64,000 bases of DNA from Paracraurococcus lichenis (GTDB lineage: Bacteria > Pseudomonadota > Alphaproteobacteria > Acetobacterales > Acetobacteraceae). This document shows, piece after piece, positions 1-7,832 of the stretch; the first letter of the stretch is position 1; each line of letters starts with the position of its first letter. The stretch lies in assembly GCF_030657435.1 (NCBI RefSeq), contig NZ_JAUTWS010000004.1, positions 186,001 through 250,000 on the forward strand, written 5' to 3'. Below the pieces are notes generated by a model. It did no database searches. It was given only the letters and a program-made list of their open reading frames with translations, and was not told the origin of the DNA. Both the position numbers and the translations under genes were made by a program.

Positions 1-1
1 C

Positions 2-112
2 GTCATCGCGCCCGGCGGCACGCGGCTCTGCCGGCCAAGCGAGCTTGTGCTGGAGATCCTGCCGGCGCAGGGCGTGCCCGGAGTGGAGGCGGCGGAGAGG
101 CAGGGGAGGTAA
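2..112 (+). CDS. C-terminal fragment of an unidentified protein
   Basis: A reading frame enters from the left edge and ends at a TAA at 110-112, giving the last 36 residues of a protein whose start lies outside the window. No motif is recognisable; the tail is rich in Glu, Arg and Gln. Third codon positions are mostly G or C, as in the real genes here. The frame ends about 100 bp before a pair of hairpins and is convergent with the next gene, which suits a true 3' end. No function can be assigned, and a chance open frame at the edge is possible. Confidence 0.4.
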   Translation, partial: VIAPGGTRLCRPSELVLEILPAQGVPGVEAAERQGR

Positions 113-211
113 GCCACTACCTGTCGCGGCGCCTGGCGGAGCGGCGGTCGGGCGCAGTCCTCGCCTCCTCGCTCCGGCGCTGGTGCGAACGGACGACTCG
201 GGGCGGGGTCC

Positions 212-260
212 GGGGCCAAGCCTTGGCCCCGGTGGGGGTTTCAGGGGGCAAGGCCCCCTG
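212..260. terminator. Two adjacent hairpins between convergent genes
   Basis: The first hairpin (212-230) is a 9-bp perfect stem, GGGGCCAAG/CTTGGCCCC, around one central base. The second (242-260) is CAGGGGG/CCCCCTG with a 5-nt loop. There is no T-run, so these are strong stems rather than textbook intrinsic terminators. They lie between convergent genes, and the second overlaps the stop codon and last codons of the minus-strand gene. Stems of this G-rich/C-rich kind are common as dispersed intergenic repeats in GC-rich alphaproteobacteria, so they may be a repeat rather than a dedicated terminator. Confidence 0.45.
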
Positions 261-606
261 ACGGCAGCGGCAGGCTGACGGCGATCGCCGCGCTGGCGAT
301 CACTGCCGGGTCGTCGCGGTCCGGGTCGGGCACGTCCAGCCCGCCCCGCACGACGGAGACCGTTACCTGGCCATGCGGCAGGGAGGCGCGGACGCGCTCC
401 GCATCCACCTTCTCCGGCCGCTGCACGCCGATCGTCACCTGCACCACCATGTCCCGCGGATCGACCTTCAGGGCCCGCAGCATGGCAAGCGAGGAGTGGT
501 GCAGCGCGTCCTGCACCGCGCGGAGCGCCGCCTTGGTGTAGTCGCCGCCATGCAGGTCGTTGCCGGTCCCCATCTCGAGGATCACGCGGCGGAGCGAGGT
601 GTTCAT
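241..606 (-). CDS. Lin0512-family conserved protein, paralogue 1
   Basis: 121-residue protein of the Lin0512 family (TIGR02058/PF09585), whose function is unknown. The family's hallmark near the N-terminus, GxGxDxHG, is present as GTGNDLHG (about residues 13-20). It is followed by the conserved K-A-A-L/V-R helix and a central VTIGV-RPE segment. There is no signal peptide or membrane segment, so it is probably cytoplasmic. Its ATG overlaps the stop of the upstream paralogue by four bases (ATGA at 603-606), so the two are translationally coupled and may form a hetero-oligomer. The last six residues (SGGLAP) are encoded by an intergenic-type hairpin, which suggests the C-terminus was trimmed or extended by a repeat. 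Confidence 0.85.
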   Translation of the reverse strand: MNTSLRRVILEMGTGNDLHGGDYTKAALRAVQDALHHSSLAMLRALKVDPRDMVVQVTIGVQRPEKVDAERVRASLPHGQVTVSVVRGGLDVPDPDRDDPAVIASAAIAVSLPLPSGGLAP

Positions 607-959
607 GCCGCGCGCTCCTCCGGCAGGTCGAGGAAGACCTCGGCTGCCGCCTGGGCGAGCAGCGTCTCGCCGCGCCCGTCCTCGGTCGGGATGGCAAGGC
701 CGCCTTCCACCACCTCCACCGTGCCGGTGCCGTGCGGCAGCACCGCGAGCACCGCCGCCCGGTCCACCTGCTCCGGCCGGGGGACCCCGATGGTGACCTT
801 CACCCGCATGGAATCGACATCGACCCCGAGCGCATGGGTGACGGTCAGGGAATTGTGCCAGAGCGCGTCGCGGAGCGCGCGGACCGCGGCCTTGGTCGGC
901 TCCCCGCCGCGGATGTCGGTGCCCATGCCGATCTGCAGCACCATGCGCCTCTGCGCCAT
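603..959 (-). CDS. Lin0512-family conserved protein, paralogue 2
   Basis: 118-residue paralogue of the adjacent gene, sharing the layout GxGTD, (T)KAAVRALRDALWHNSL and VTIGVPRPEQVD. In the hallmark motif it reads GMGTDIRG, so the family's usual histidine is replaced by arginine. A strong ribosome-binding site (AGGGGAGG) lies a few bases before the ATG at 959. It is the first gene of the pair, about 90 bp downstream of the histidine kinase on the same strand, so co-transcription with the kinase is possible. Family membership is clear; the biochemical function is unknown. Confidence 0.85.
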   Translation of the reverse strand: MAQRRMVLQIGMGTDIRGGEPTKAAVRALRDALWHNSLTVTHALGVDVDSMRVKVTIGVPRPEQVDRAAVLAVLPHGTGTVEVVEGGLAIPTEDGRGETLLAQAAAEVFLDLPEERAA

Positions 960-1047
960 CCCGTCCTCCCCTGCCGTATCCTGGCCGGGAGTGTCCCGCG
1001 CGCGGCGGCGGCGGGCAATGGCACGGGGCGGGCGGCGTCCGGCGCCG

Positions 1048-3228
1048 CTACCCGACCGCCGCCCGGCATCGCTCCGCCGGGTCCGCGGCCTCGGCCGGCG
1101 CGTCCAGGATGCCGTGCCGGCCGGAGAGAGAGACCGGCCGGTCCCGCAGCGCCTCCGGCTCCTCCTCGGGCGGCGACATCAGCCGCTCGATCGGCACGGC
1201 GATGCGGCAGCGCAGCCCGTCGATGTCCCAGTCGTAGCGGACCTCGCCGCCGAGCTGCCGCTCCACGGTGGTGGAGACGACGCGGGAGCCGAAGCCGAAG
1301 CGCGTCGGCGCGGCGGCGACGCGCGGGCCGCCCGCTTCCTCCCAGCGCAGGCGGAGCCAGGGGGATTCGTCGGGCAGGCGGGCATCCACCTCCCAGGTCA
1401 CCCGCACCGTGCCGCCGGGCAGGGAGAGCGCGCCATGCTTGGCCGAATTGGTCGCCAGCTCATGCACCACCATGGCGATCGGCTGCACCGCCTCCGGCCG
1501 CAGGTGCAGCGGCGGGCCCTGCAGCAGGAAGCGGCGGGCGCCGCGCGTGCGCTCCTTCGCGCCGGCGGCATAGGGCGCGAATTCCTCCCGCAGCAGCTCG
1601 ATCAGGTCGGCGCCGCCCCAGCGGCTGCGGGAGAGGAGCTGGTGCGCCCGGGCGAGGGCCGCGACGCGCCCCTCGACCGCCTGGGTGAAGGCGCGCGGGC
1701 TGTCGGCCTTGGTCAGGCGCAGGATGGACTGCACCACGGTCAGCACGTTCTTGGCGCGGTGGTCCACCTCCCGCGCCAGCAGCGCCTGGCGCTCGGCCGC
1801 CTCGCGTTCCTCGGTCACGTCCGTGATCAGGCCCACCACGCGGCCGGTGGCCGAGCCCTGCACGGGGAAGCGCCGGTGGCGGACGCGGCGCACCGCGCCG
1901 TCGGGCCGCAGCACGCGGTACTCGGCATCGAAGGGCTGGTCCGGGGCATGGCTGATCAGCCCCCGCACCGTGGCCCGGTCCTCGGGGTGGACGGCGTCGA
2001 GGAAGGCCTCCGCCCGGTGCTGCAGCGGGTCGCCGGCGAGGCTGAAGAGGCGGGCGAAGGCCGGGCTGGCATAGAGCAGGCGGCGTCGCCGCGGCTCGAC
2101 GATGACCAGCGCGTCGTCGAGCGCCTCGGCGATCTGGCGGAAGCGGGCCTCGCTCTCGCGCAGGGCCGCCTCGCGCGCCTCCACCGCCGCGGTCGCCTGG
2201 TCGAAGGCGGCGGCGATCCGGCCGAACTCGGTCCGGGCGCGCAGGCCGCGCAGGTGCGGGTCGGCGAGGGCGCGGACGGTGCGGTCGCCGGCGCGCCAGC
2301 GCTCCATCGCCGTCACCAGCGCCTCGACCGGCTGCTCCAGGAAGCGCCGCGCGGCAAAGGAGGCGAGCAGCAGGGCGGCGATGCCGCTCAGGACGATCAG
2401 CAGCAGGCCGCGACGGTTGGCGCGGGCCAGCGCGGCCTCGGCCGCGGCGGGGTCGATGCCGATGCCGACCTGCAGGCCCGGCGTCCGGCCGCCGAGCGGG
2501 CCGAAGGCATAGATCCGGCGCACGCCGTCGATGCCGGTGGTGGCGTCGACCCGGACGTCGTTGCTGCCGAGGTCCTGGAAGGAGGCAGGCGTGCCGAGGA
2601 AGCGCTCCGGGTCCGGCCAGCGTCCGAGGATGGTCCCGTTGCGGTCCACCACGACGGCGCTGCCGCCCGGCGGCAGCGGCACCTCGGCCAGGCGCTGCGC
2701 CAGCCAGGCCAGGTCGAGGGCGGCCACGACCATGCCGTCGCGGCCATGCCGGCTGGCCTTCAGCGGCAGCGCGACATGCAGGCTGTGCTTCCGCGTCGCC
2801 AAGCCGACGGCATAGTTGCCGATGGTGAACTCGCCGGAGGCCTGCGCCCGCTGCACCAGCGCGGTGTGGGACAGGTCCCAGCCCACCGCCTCCCGCACCA
2901 CGCTGCAGTCGATGGTGCCGGCGGCGTCGAGGACGGAGAAGACGGTATAGCGCGGCACGTCCCGGCTCAGCCCTGCCAGCGTCCGGCCGCAGGCCTCGGC
3001 ATCGCCGGTGGCGACGGCGTCGAGATTGGCGATGGCTGAGAGGAATTGCCGGGCGCCCTCGACCACGCTCTCGAGATCGGCGGCGACGAGGCGGACGAGG
3101 CGCAGCGCCTCCTCCCGCTGCGCGGCCTCGCGCGCCTGCCGCGCCTCCCGCTCGAAATCGATCTGCACCGCGAAGGCGGGGAGCAGGGCGGCCGTGATCA
3201 GGCAGAGCAGGCGGGCGCGCAGGCGCAT
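1048..3228 (-). CDS. HWE-family sensor histidine kinase with PAS domain
   Basis: 726-residue membrane sensor kinase. Order: transmembrane segment 1-20; periplasmic sensor region about 21-272 (dCache-like); transmembrane segment about 273-295; HAMP about 296-350; PAS 361-475; HWE kinase core from about 485. The phospho-acceptor is H490 in EVDHRAKN. The ATP-binding N box is HELATNSAKHG (589-599), and the WEEAGGP segment (629-635) carries the W-E that defines HWE kinases. Such kinases autophosphorylate and signal to single-domain or PhyR-type regulators. No response regulator is adjacent, so it is an orphan here. It is divergent from msrA. The last 45 residues after the catalytic domain are charged and probably disordered. 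Confidence 0.9.
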   Translation of the reverse strand: MRLRARLLCLITAALLPAFAVQIDFEREARQAREAAQREEALRLVRLVAADLESVVEGARQFLSAIANLDAVATGDAEACGRTLAGLSRDVPRYTVFSVLDAAGTIDCSVVREAVGWDLSHTALVQRAQASGEFTIGNYAVGLATRKHSLHVALPLKASRHGRDGMVVAALDLAWLAQRLAEVPLPPGGSAVVVDRNGTILGRWPDPERFLGTPASFQDLGSNDVRVDATTGIDGVRRIYAFGPLGGRTPGLQVGIGIDPAAAEAALARANRRGLLLIVLSGIAALLLASFAARRFLEQPVEALVTAMERWRAGDRTVRALADPHLRGLRARTEFGRIAAAFDQATAAVEAREAALRESEARFRQIAEALDDALVIVEPRRRRLLYASPAFARLFSLAGDPLQHRAEAFLDAVHPEDRATVRGLISHAPDQPFDAEYRVLRPDGAVRRVRHRRFPVQGSATGRVVGLITDVTEEREAAERQALLAREVDHRAKNVLTVVQSILRLTKADSPRAFTQAVEGRVAALARAHQLLSRSRWGGADLIELLREEFAPYAAGAKERTRGARRFLLQGPPLHLRPEAVQPIAMVVHELATNSAKHGALSLPGGTVRVTWEVDARLPDESPWLRLRWEEAGGPRVAAAPTRFGFGSRVVSTTVERQLGGEVRYDWDIDGLRCRIAVPIERLMSPPEEEPEALRDRPVSLSGRHGILDAPAEAADPAERCRAAVG

Positions 3229-3279
3229 GGGGCGGTCCCGTCAGACAGGGGGTACCGGCGCGGTGCCGTCCCGATCTGC

Positions 3280-3325
3280 AGTATACCGATACGGGAGTGC
3301 TTCGGAGCAATTCTCACTAACTTGT
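3280..3325 (-). promoter_or_regulatory. Candidate promoter region between kinase and msrA
   Basis: The least GC-rich part of the 215-bp divergent gap. On the minus strand TATACT (3280-3285) resembles a -10 box about 50 bp before the kinase start. TTGCTC (3305-3310) is a possible -35 but the 19-nt spacing is long. Just beyond it, CTCAC-N6-GTGAG around 3313-3328 is a short inverted repeat that could be an operator serving either gene. All of this is pattern reading only. Confidence 0.3.
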
Positions 3326-3443
3326 GAGTGATGGCCGATTCGTCCCGGGACCCCGCGGCAGGGCAGCGGGCATCCGGCCCGCCGCAGGCTGCACCGGGCG
3401 CGGTCCCACCCTATCTATGGGCGGAGCGAGGAGGAGTGACGCG

Positions 3444-4016
3444 ATGAGCGCGACGGCCACGACGGAGACGGCCACGACCGAGACGGCGACCCTGGGCGGC
3501 GGCTGCTTCTGGTGCCTGGACGCGGTGTTCCGCGACCTGAAGGGGGTGACCTCGGTCCATTCCGGCTATGCCGGCGGCCATGTGCCGAACCCGAGCTACG
3601 AGATGGTCTGCGGCAAGAAGACCGGCCATGCCGAAGTCGTGCAGGTGACCTTCGACCCGCGCGAGATCGGCTATGCCGACCTGTTGCGGGTCTTCTTCGC
3701 CATCCACGACCCGACGACGAAGGACCGGCAGGGCAACGACATCGGCCCGCAATACCGCAGCATCATCCTCTACCACTCGCCGGAGCAGAAGGCGGTGGCC
3801 GAGCAGGTGATGGCCGAGGTGACGGAGGCCGGGATCTGGGGCAACCCGCTGGTCACCGAGCTCGTCCTCTTCGACCGCTACTGGCCCGGCGAGGCGGAGC
3901 ACCAGGACTACTTCGCCCGCACGCCCTGGAGCGGCTATTGCCAGGTGGTGATCGCGCCCAAGGTGGCGAAGTTCAGGAAACTCCATGCCGACCGGCTGAA
4001 GCGCCCGGCGGCCTGA
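3444..4016 (+). CDS. msrA: Peptide-methionine (S)-S-oxide reductase MsrA
   Basis: 190-residue enzyme that reduces the S epimer of methionine sulfoxide, free or in protein. The catalytic cysteine is C21 in the GCFWC motif; GGHVPNPSYE and GHAEVVQVTFDP are family-typical blocks. The start at ATG 3444 is chosen because GAGGAG lies at 3431-3436. An upstream in-frame ATG at 3324 would add 40 atypical residues. The N-terminus contains a small tandem duplication: a 15-nt unit repeated with one change, encoding two ATTET copies. msrB follows after 16 bp, so both sulfoxide epimers are handled by one operon. No signal peptide, so probably cytoplasmic. Confidence 0.95.
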   Translation: MSATATTETATTETATLGGGCFWCLDAVFRDLKGVTSVHSGYAGGHVPNPSYEMVCGKKTGHAEVVQVTFDPREIGYADLLRVFFAIHDPTTKDRQGNDIGPQYRSIILYHSPEQKAVAEQVMAEVTEAGIWGNPLVTELVLFDRYWPGEAEHQDYFARTPWSGYCQVVIAPKVAKFRKLHADRLKRPAA

Positions 4017-4032
4017 CAGACGGGAGCCAGCC

Positions 4033-4461
4033 ATGTCCCTGTTCCGCAAGGAAGCCCCGGCCGCGCACTACCCGGTCGAGAAGCCGGATGCCGAGTGGCG
4101 GCGCGAATTGCCGCCCGAGGCCTATCGCGTGCTGCGCCAGCACGGCACGGAACGCGCGGGCACCAGCCCCCTCAACAAGGAGAAGCGGCCGGGCACCTTC
4201 CTCTGCGCCGGCTGCGGCCAGCCGGTCTTCGATGCCGCGACGAAGTTCGAGAGCGGCACGGGCTGGCCGAGCTTCTGGCAGCCGCGGGAGGGGGCGGTCG
4301 GCACCACCACCGACCGCAGCTTCTTCATGGTGCGGACCGAGGTGCATTGCGCGAACTGCGGCGGTCACCTCGGCCATGTCTTCCCCGACGGGCCGCCGCC
4401 GACCGGCGAGCGCTACTGCATGAATGGCGTCGCCATGACGTTCAGACCCGAGGAAGATTGA
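4033..4461 (+). CDS. msrB: Peptide-methionine (R)-S-oxide reductase MsrB
   Basis: 142-residue selenium-free MsrB, reducing the R epimer of protein methionine sulfoxide. Structural zinc is held by two CxxC pairs: C58/C61 (CAGC) and C106/C109 (CANC). The catalytic cysteine is C129 in RYCMNG. FESGTGWPSF is the conserved substrate-site block. It starts 16 bp after msrA with a CGGGAG-like ribosome-binding site and completes the repair pair. No export signal is visible. Confidence 0.95.
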   Translation: MSLFRKEAPAAHYPVEKPDAEWRRELPPEAYRVLRQHGTERAGTSPLNKEKRPGTFLCAGCGQPVFDAATKFESGTGWPSFWQPREGAVGTTTDRSFFMVRTEVHCANCGGHLGHVFPDGPPPTGERYCMNGVAMTFRPEED

Positions 4462-4548
4462 TCAACTATAACGCGCAGGGCGGAACGTCGCTTGCGTTTC
4501 CGCCCGGGCCGGCGAATGGTCCCGGCCCTGCTTCGGGATGCCTGTGAC

Positions 4549-5613
4549 ATGTGGCGCGCCCCTCTCGCGCTTTGCCTTGGGCTCGCGGGCCTGCTGCCCG
4601 CCGCCGCCCGTGCCGACCTCGTCTACGTGCTGAACAGCGCCGACGCCTCCATCTCCGTCCTCGAGAGCACGACGCGGGAGGAGGTGCGCCGCATCCCCGT
4701 GCTGCGGGAGGTGCATCACCTCATCCTCTCGCCCGACCGGACGGAGCTGATGGTCGGCGACAGCGCCGGCAACGAGATGCTCTACCTCGACCCCGACACG
4801 GCGGAGGTCAGGCGGCGGGAGAAGTTCAGCAACCCCTACCACATGGAGCTGAGCCCGGACGGCAAGCTGCTGGTCGTCACCAGCCTCCGCCGCGACCAGG
4901 TCGACATCTACGAGGCGGCGACGCGCACCCTGCTCGCCCGCCTGCGCGTGCCGGACAAGCCGAGCCACCTGGCCTATACGCCGGACAGCCGCATCGTCTT
5001 CGTCACCCTGCAGGGCGCGCGCGGGCTGATGGCGATCGACCTGGCGACCTACAAGCCGCTCTGGACCGCCGAGGTCGGGCCGCAGCCGGCCGGCGTCACC
5101 TGGCACAACGGCAAGCTGCTGGTCGGCGTCATGGGCTCGGACCACGTCGCCGTGGTCAATCCGGCCGACGGCAAGGTGGAGCGCATCATCCCCGCCGCCC
5201 GCGGCGCGCATACCGTCTTCCCCTCGCCGGATCGCAAGCTGCTCTACGTGAACAGCCGCGTCGACAGCCGCATCACCGTGCTGGACGGCGAGACGCTGGA
5301 GCAGCGCGCGAGCTGGCCGCTGCCGGGCGGGCCGGACTGCATCGCCTTCGACCCGCAGGGCCGGCTCTGGGTCACGCTGCGCTGGATCGCCCGCGTCGCC
5401 ATCATCGACCCGGCGACGGGCGAGACCGATACGGTCCCGGTCGGCCGCTCGCCGCACGGGATCTGGGTGCAGCCGCGGGCGACGCCGCTGCCCGCGCTGC
5501 CGGTCGCCGAGGCCGCGCCGCCGCCGGCCGAGTCGGCCGTGGTGCCGGCGCGGGCCGAGCGGGCGGCGCCGGCGCAGCAGCCGGCGGTCTGGCGGCGCAT
5601 GTTCGGCCGATGA
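4549..5613 (+). CDS. Exported YVTN-type beta-propeller protein
   Basis: 354-residue protein beginning with a signal peptide (MWRAPLALCLGLAGLLPAAARA), which is why ATG 4549 is preferred over a TTG 57 bp upstream. The mature part is a string of about 40-residue blades of the YVTN/cytochrome-d1-like class (for example ADLVYVLNSADASISVLES and KLLYVNSRVDSRITVLDG), giving a probable seven-bladed propeller. There is no CxxCH haem motif, so it is not a cytochrome. The last 50 residues are Pro/Ala-rich. Its stop overlaps the start of the deacetylase gene by four bases (ATGA), forming a coupled three-gene unit. The role is unknown; propellers of this class often bind partners in the periplasm. Confidence 0.8.
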   Translation: MWRAPLALCLGLAGLLPAAARADLVYVLNSADASISVLESTTREEVRRIPVLREVHHLILSPDRTELMVGDSAGNEMLYLDPDTAEVRRREKFSNPYHMELSPDGKLLVVTSLRRDQVDIYEAATRTLLARLRVPDKPSHLAYTPDSRIVFVTLQGARGLMAIDLATYKPLWTAEVGPQPAGVTWHNGKLLVGVMGSDHVAVVNPADGKVERIIPAARGAHTVFPSPDRKLLYVNSRVDSRITVLDGETLEQRASWPLPGGPDCIAFDPQGRLWVTLRWIARVAIIDPATGETDTVPVGRSPHGIWVQPRATPLPALPVAEAAPPPAESAVVPARAERAAPAQQPAVWRRMFGR

Positions 5614-6353
5614 GGCGCCGGGCGCTGCTCGGCGCCGCGGCCGCCCTGCCGCTCGCCGCCCAGGCCCAGCCCGCCTGCCGCGGCACGGTCCATCTCACGA
5701 TCGATACCGGCTGGGGGCGGGAGGCGGAGCAGATCGCCGCCATCCTCCGCCGCCGCGGCGTGCGCGCGACGCTCTTCGTGGCGGACGAGCCGACGCATCG
5801 CGGCGACCGCACGCTGGACGAGGGCTGGGCGCCCTTCTGGCGCGCCCGCGCCGCCGAGGGCCATGCCTTCGGCAGCCATACCTGGCGGCACTGGTATTTT
5901 CGAAGTGACCCCGCGCCGGGCCGGGTGCGCTACGTCGCCTATGATCGTTCGGGCGAGGAGGTGCTGGACGCTGCCGCGCTCTGCGCCGAGCTGCGCCGGC
6001 CGGTTGAGCGGCTGCAGGCGCTCGCGCCCGAGGCCCGCGTGCTGCCGCTCTGGCGCGCGCCGGGCGGCATCACCACGCCGAACGCCCTTGCCATGGCCGC
6101 CGCTTGCGGCCTGCGGCACCAGGGCTGGACCGCCAACGGCTTCTGGGGCGACGAGCTCGACAGCGCGAAGCACCCGAATGCCGCGCTCGCCCGCCGCGCC
6201 ATCGAGCGCACCCGCGACGGCGAGGTGGTGGTGATGCACTGGGGCGTCCGCAGCCGGCGGGAGCCCTTCGCCCTGGTGCTCGACCAGGTGATCGAGGGGC
6301 TGCAGGCCCGCGGCTTCTGCTTCGCCCCGCTGCCGCCCGAGGGAAAGGCATGA
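5610..6353 (+). CDS. NodB-like polysaccharide deacetylase, atypical metal site
   Basis: 247-residue exported protein with a signal peptide of about 21 residues (MRRRALLGAAAALPLAAQAQ). The NodB fold is recognised by T30-I-D-T-G, corresponding to the family's TFDDG motif, by VRATLFV, and by the SHTWRH motif (H90 and H94) that supplies two metal ligands. The second aspartate of TFDDG, normally a metal ligand, is replaced by T33, so activity or metal use may differ. Later blocks (LWRAPGG, and VVMHWG near the end) match motifs 3 and 5. Start and stop overlap both neighbours by ATGA. The substrate is not evident; de-N-acetylation of a cell-wall or secreted glycan is the usual role. Confidence 0.8.
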   Translation: MRRRALLGAAAALPLAAQAQPACRGTVHLTIDTGWGREAEQIAAILRRRGVRATLFVADEPTHRGDRTLDEGWAPFWRARAAEGHAFGSHTWRHWYFRSDPAPGRVRYVAYDRSGEEVLDAAALCAELRRPVERLQALAPEARVLPLWRAPGGITTPNALAMAAACGLRHQGWTANGFWGDELDSAKHPNAALARRAIERTRDGEVVVMHWGVRSRREPFALVLDQVIEGLQARGFCFAPLPPEGKA

Positions 6354-7291
6354 GCTGGTTCCAGGACGCCCATGCCGCGGTCGCCGGCTGGATCTTCGAG
6401 CACGCGCTGCTGCCGCTGCTCTACGCCGTCGGGCTGGTGGACTGGGACGAGGACATCTACGGCTGGCTGGATTTCGCGCTCTTCGGCCTGCTCGGCATCG
6501 CGTTGGCCTGGCTGGTCTGCCGGCCGCTCGAGGCCTGGCGGCCGGTCGAGCCGGTGACCGACCGCCGCGCCGTCCGCACCGACATGCTCTATACGGTGCT
6601 GACGCGACTCGGCGTGCTGCCGCTGGTCGCCTTCGCCGCCCTTGCTTCCGTCCAGGCGGCCTGGGAGGGCTGGCTGACCGAGCAGAATCTGCTGCCGCCG
6701 ACGCTCGAGGACCTGCTGCCCTGGCTGCGCGACCATCCGCTGCTGGCCTTCGCCTGCTACGTCGTCATCCTCGACTTCGGCGAGTACTGGCGGCACCGGG
6801 CGCAGCATGCCTTCCGCTGGTGGTGGGCGCTGCATGCCATCCACCACGCGCAGCGGCAGATGACCTTCTGGACCGACGACCGCAACCACGTGCTGGACGA
6901 CGTGCTGGCGGCGCTCTGGTTCGGCGGCATCGCGCTGCTGATCGGCGTGCCGCCTGGGCAGTTCCCGATCATCGTGCTGATCCTCCGCCTCGCCGAGAGC
7001 CTGTCGCACGCCAATGTCCGGCTGAGCTATGGCTGGCTTGGGGAGCGGCTGCTGGTCTCCCCGCGCTTCCACCGGCTGCATCACGGGCCGCTCTCGGCCG
7101 GGGCTTCGGGGCGGAATTTCGCCGTGCTGCTGCCGGTCTGGGACTGGGTCTTCGGCACCGCCGACTGGCACCGCGACGCCTTCCCGCCGACCGGCACGCC
7201 GGAGGAGCCGGAGGCGCTGGCGACCGGCGGCTGGCTGCGCCAGCAGGCGGTCGGGCTGCGCCGGATGGTGGGGGCGATCGCCGGACGGTAG
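6350..7291 (+). CDS. Sterol desaturase / fatty acid hydroxylase family protein
   Basis: 313-residue integral membrane di-iron enzyme. The histidine clusters are H149-RAQ-H153, H162-AI-HH166 and H241-RL-HH245, with H220 as a possible extra ligand. Hydrophobic segments near 12-30, 40-58, 83-103, 130-145 and 187-213 fit four or more transmembrane helices. The family uses O2 to hydroxylate or desaturate lipids. The true substrate here is unknown, and 'sterol' is only the family name. The ATG overlaps the deacetylase stop (ATGA at 6350-6353), so the trio is probably one operon acting on an envelope component. Confidence 0.9.
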   Translation: MSWFQDAHAAVAGWIFEHALLPLLYAVGLVDWDEDIYGWLDFALFGLLGIALAWLVCRPLEAWRPVEPVTDRRAVRTDMLYTVLTRLGVLPLVAFAALASVQAAWEGWLTEQNLLPPTLEDLLPWLRDHPLLAFACYVVILDFGEYWRHRAQHAFRWWWALHAIHHAQRQMTFWTDDRNHVLDDVLAALWFGGIALLIGVPPGQFPIIVLILRLAESLSHANVRLSYGWLGERLLVSPRFHRLHHGPLSAGASGRNFAVLLPVWDWVFGTADWHRDAFPPTGTPEEPEALATGGWLRQQAVGLRRMVGAIAGR

Positions 7292-7338
7292 CCTGACCCT
7301 GACCGGGTCGGATCGGGCCGGCCAGGGGGGGCCGCCGC

Positions 7339-7689
7339 ATGAGATCGCTCGCCATCGCCACGCTGCTCGGCTGCGTCGCCCTCGGCGTGCTGGCCGGGGC
7401 CTACTACCTCGGCCGCAGCCGGCGGCCCTGGCTGGTGACGCTGCACCTCGCCCTCGGCGCACTCGGCGCCTGGCTGTTCTTCCTGCTGCTGCACGCGCCG
7501 CCCGCCGGCCTTGCACCGGCCTCGGGCCTGGCGGCCGGCATCCTGCTCGGCGCCGCCGTCCTCGGCGGGTTGCTGCCGCGCCTCCTCGCCCGGCGGGCGC
7601 GGCGGGCGGCCGAGTGGCTGCTGGCGGTCCATGTCTTCACCGGGCTCGCGGCCTTCCTCACCGTCCTCTCCTGGTCCGCCCGGTCCTGA
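7339..7689 (+). CDS. Small hypothetical membrane protein
   Basis: 116-residue protein with about four hydrophobic helices (roughly 4-22, 32-50, 58-80 and 88-110) and an Arg-rich loop (RRARRAAE). No recognised family or catalytic motif. It lies 47 bp after the desaturase-family gene on the same strand, with a G-rich stretch before the ATG that can serve as ribosome-binding site, so it may be the fourth gene of that operon. Coding likelihood is supported by length, position and alternation of hydrophobic and basic segments. Confidence 0.7.
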   Translation: MRSLAIATLLGCVALGVLAGAYYLGRSRRPWLVTLHLALGALGAWLFFLLLHAPPAGLAPASGLAAGILLGAAVLGGLLPRLLARRARRAAEWLLAVHVFTGLAAFLTVLSWSARS

Positions 7690-7755
7690 GGGCGCGACAG
7701 GCCGGCCTCGGCGGCGGTTGACGCCGGTAGTGTCGGGCGGGGAGAAGGGAAGAAC

Positions 7756-7775
7756 GGGGGGAAGGTATTCCCCCC
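7756..7775. terminator. Perfect 8-bp G/C hairpin with GGTA loop
   Basis: GGGGGGAA, loop GGTA, TTCCCCCC. This very stable stem lies 67 bp after the small membrane protein and 58 bp before the flavoprotein start. There is no T-tract. It could end the upstream operon or lie in the leader of the flavoprotein gene. Confidence 0.45.
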
Positions 7776-7832
7776 GAGCCCCCCTTCTATGTCTGTGAGT
7801 CTGCCGCCCTGAGGCCGAACCTCGACTTTGAC

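Noticed and set aside
373-3039. Long open frame on the plus strand opposite the histidine kinase
   Set aside because: It is a high-GC antisense shadow: the product is Arg/Ala/Gly-rich without motifs, while the minus-strand frame encodes a complete HWE kinase and Lin0512 proteins.
7789-7812. ATG at 7789 as start of the HI0933-type flavoprotein
   Set aside because: It is in a different frame and reaches a stop after seven codons.
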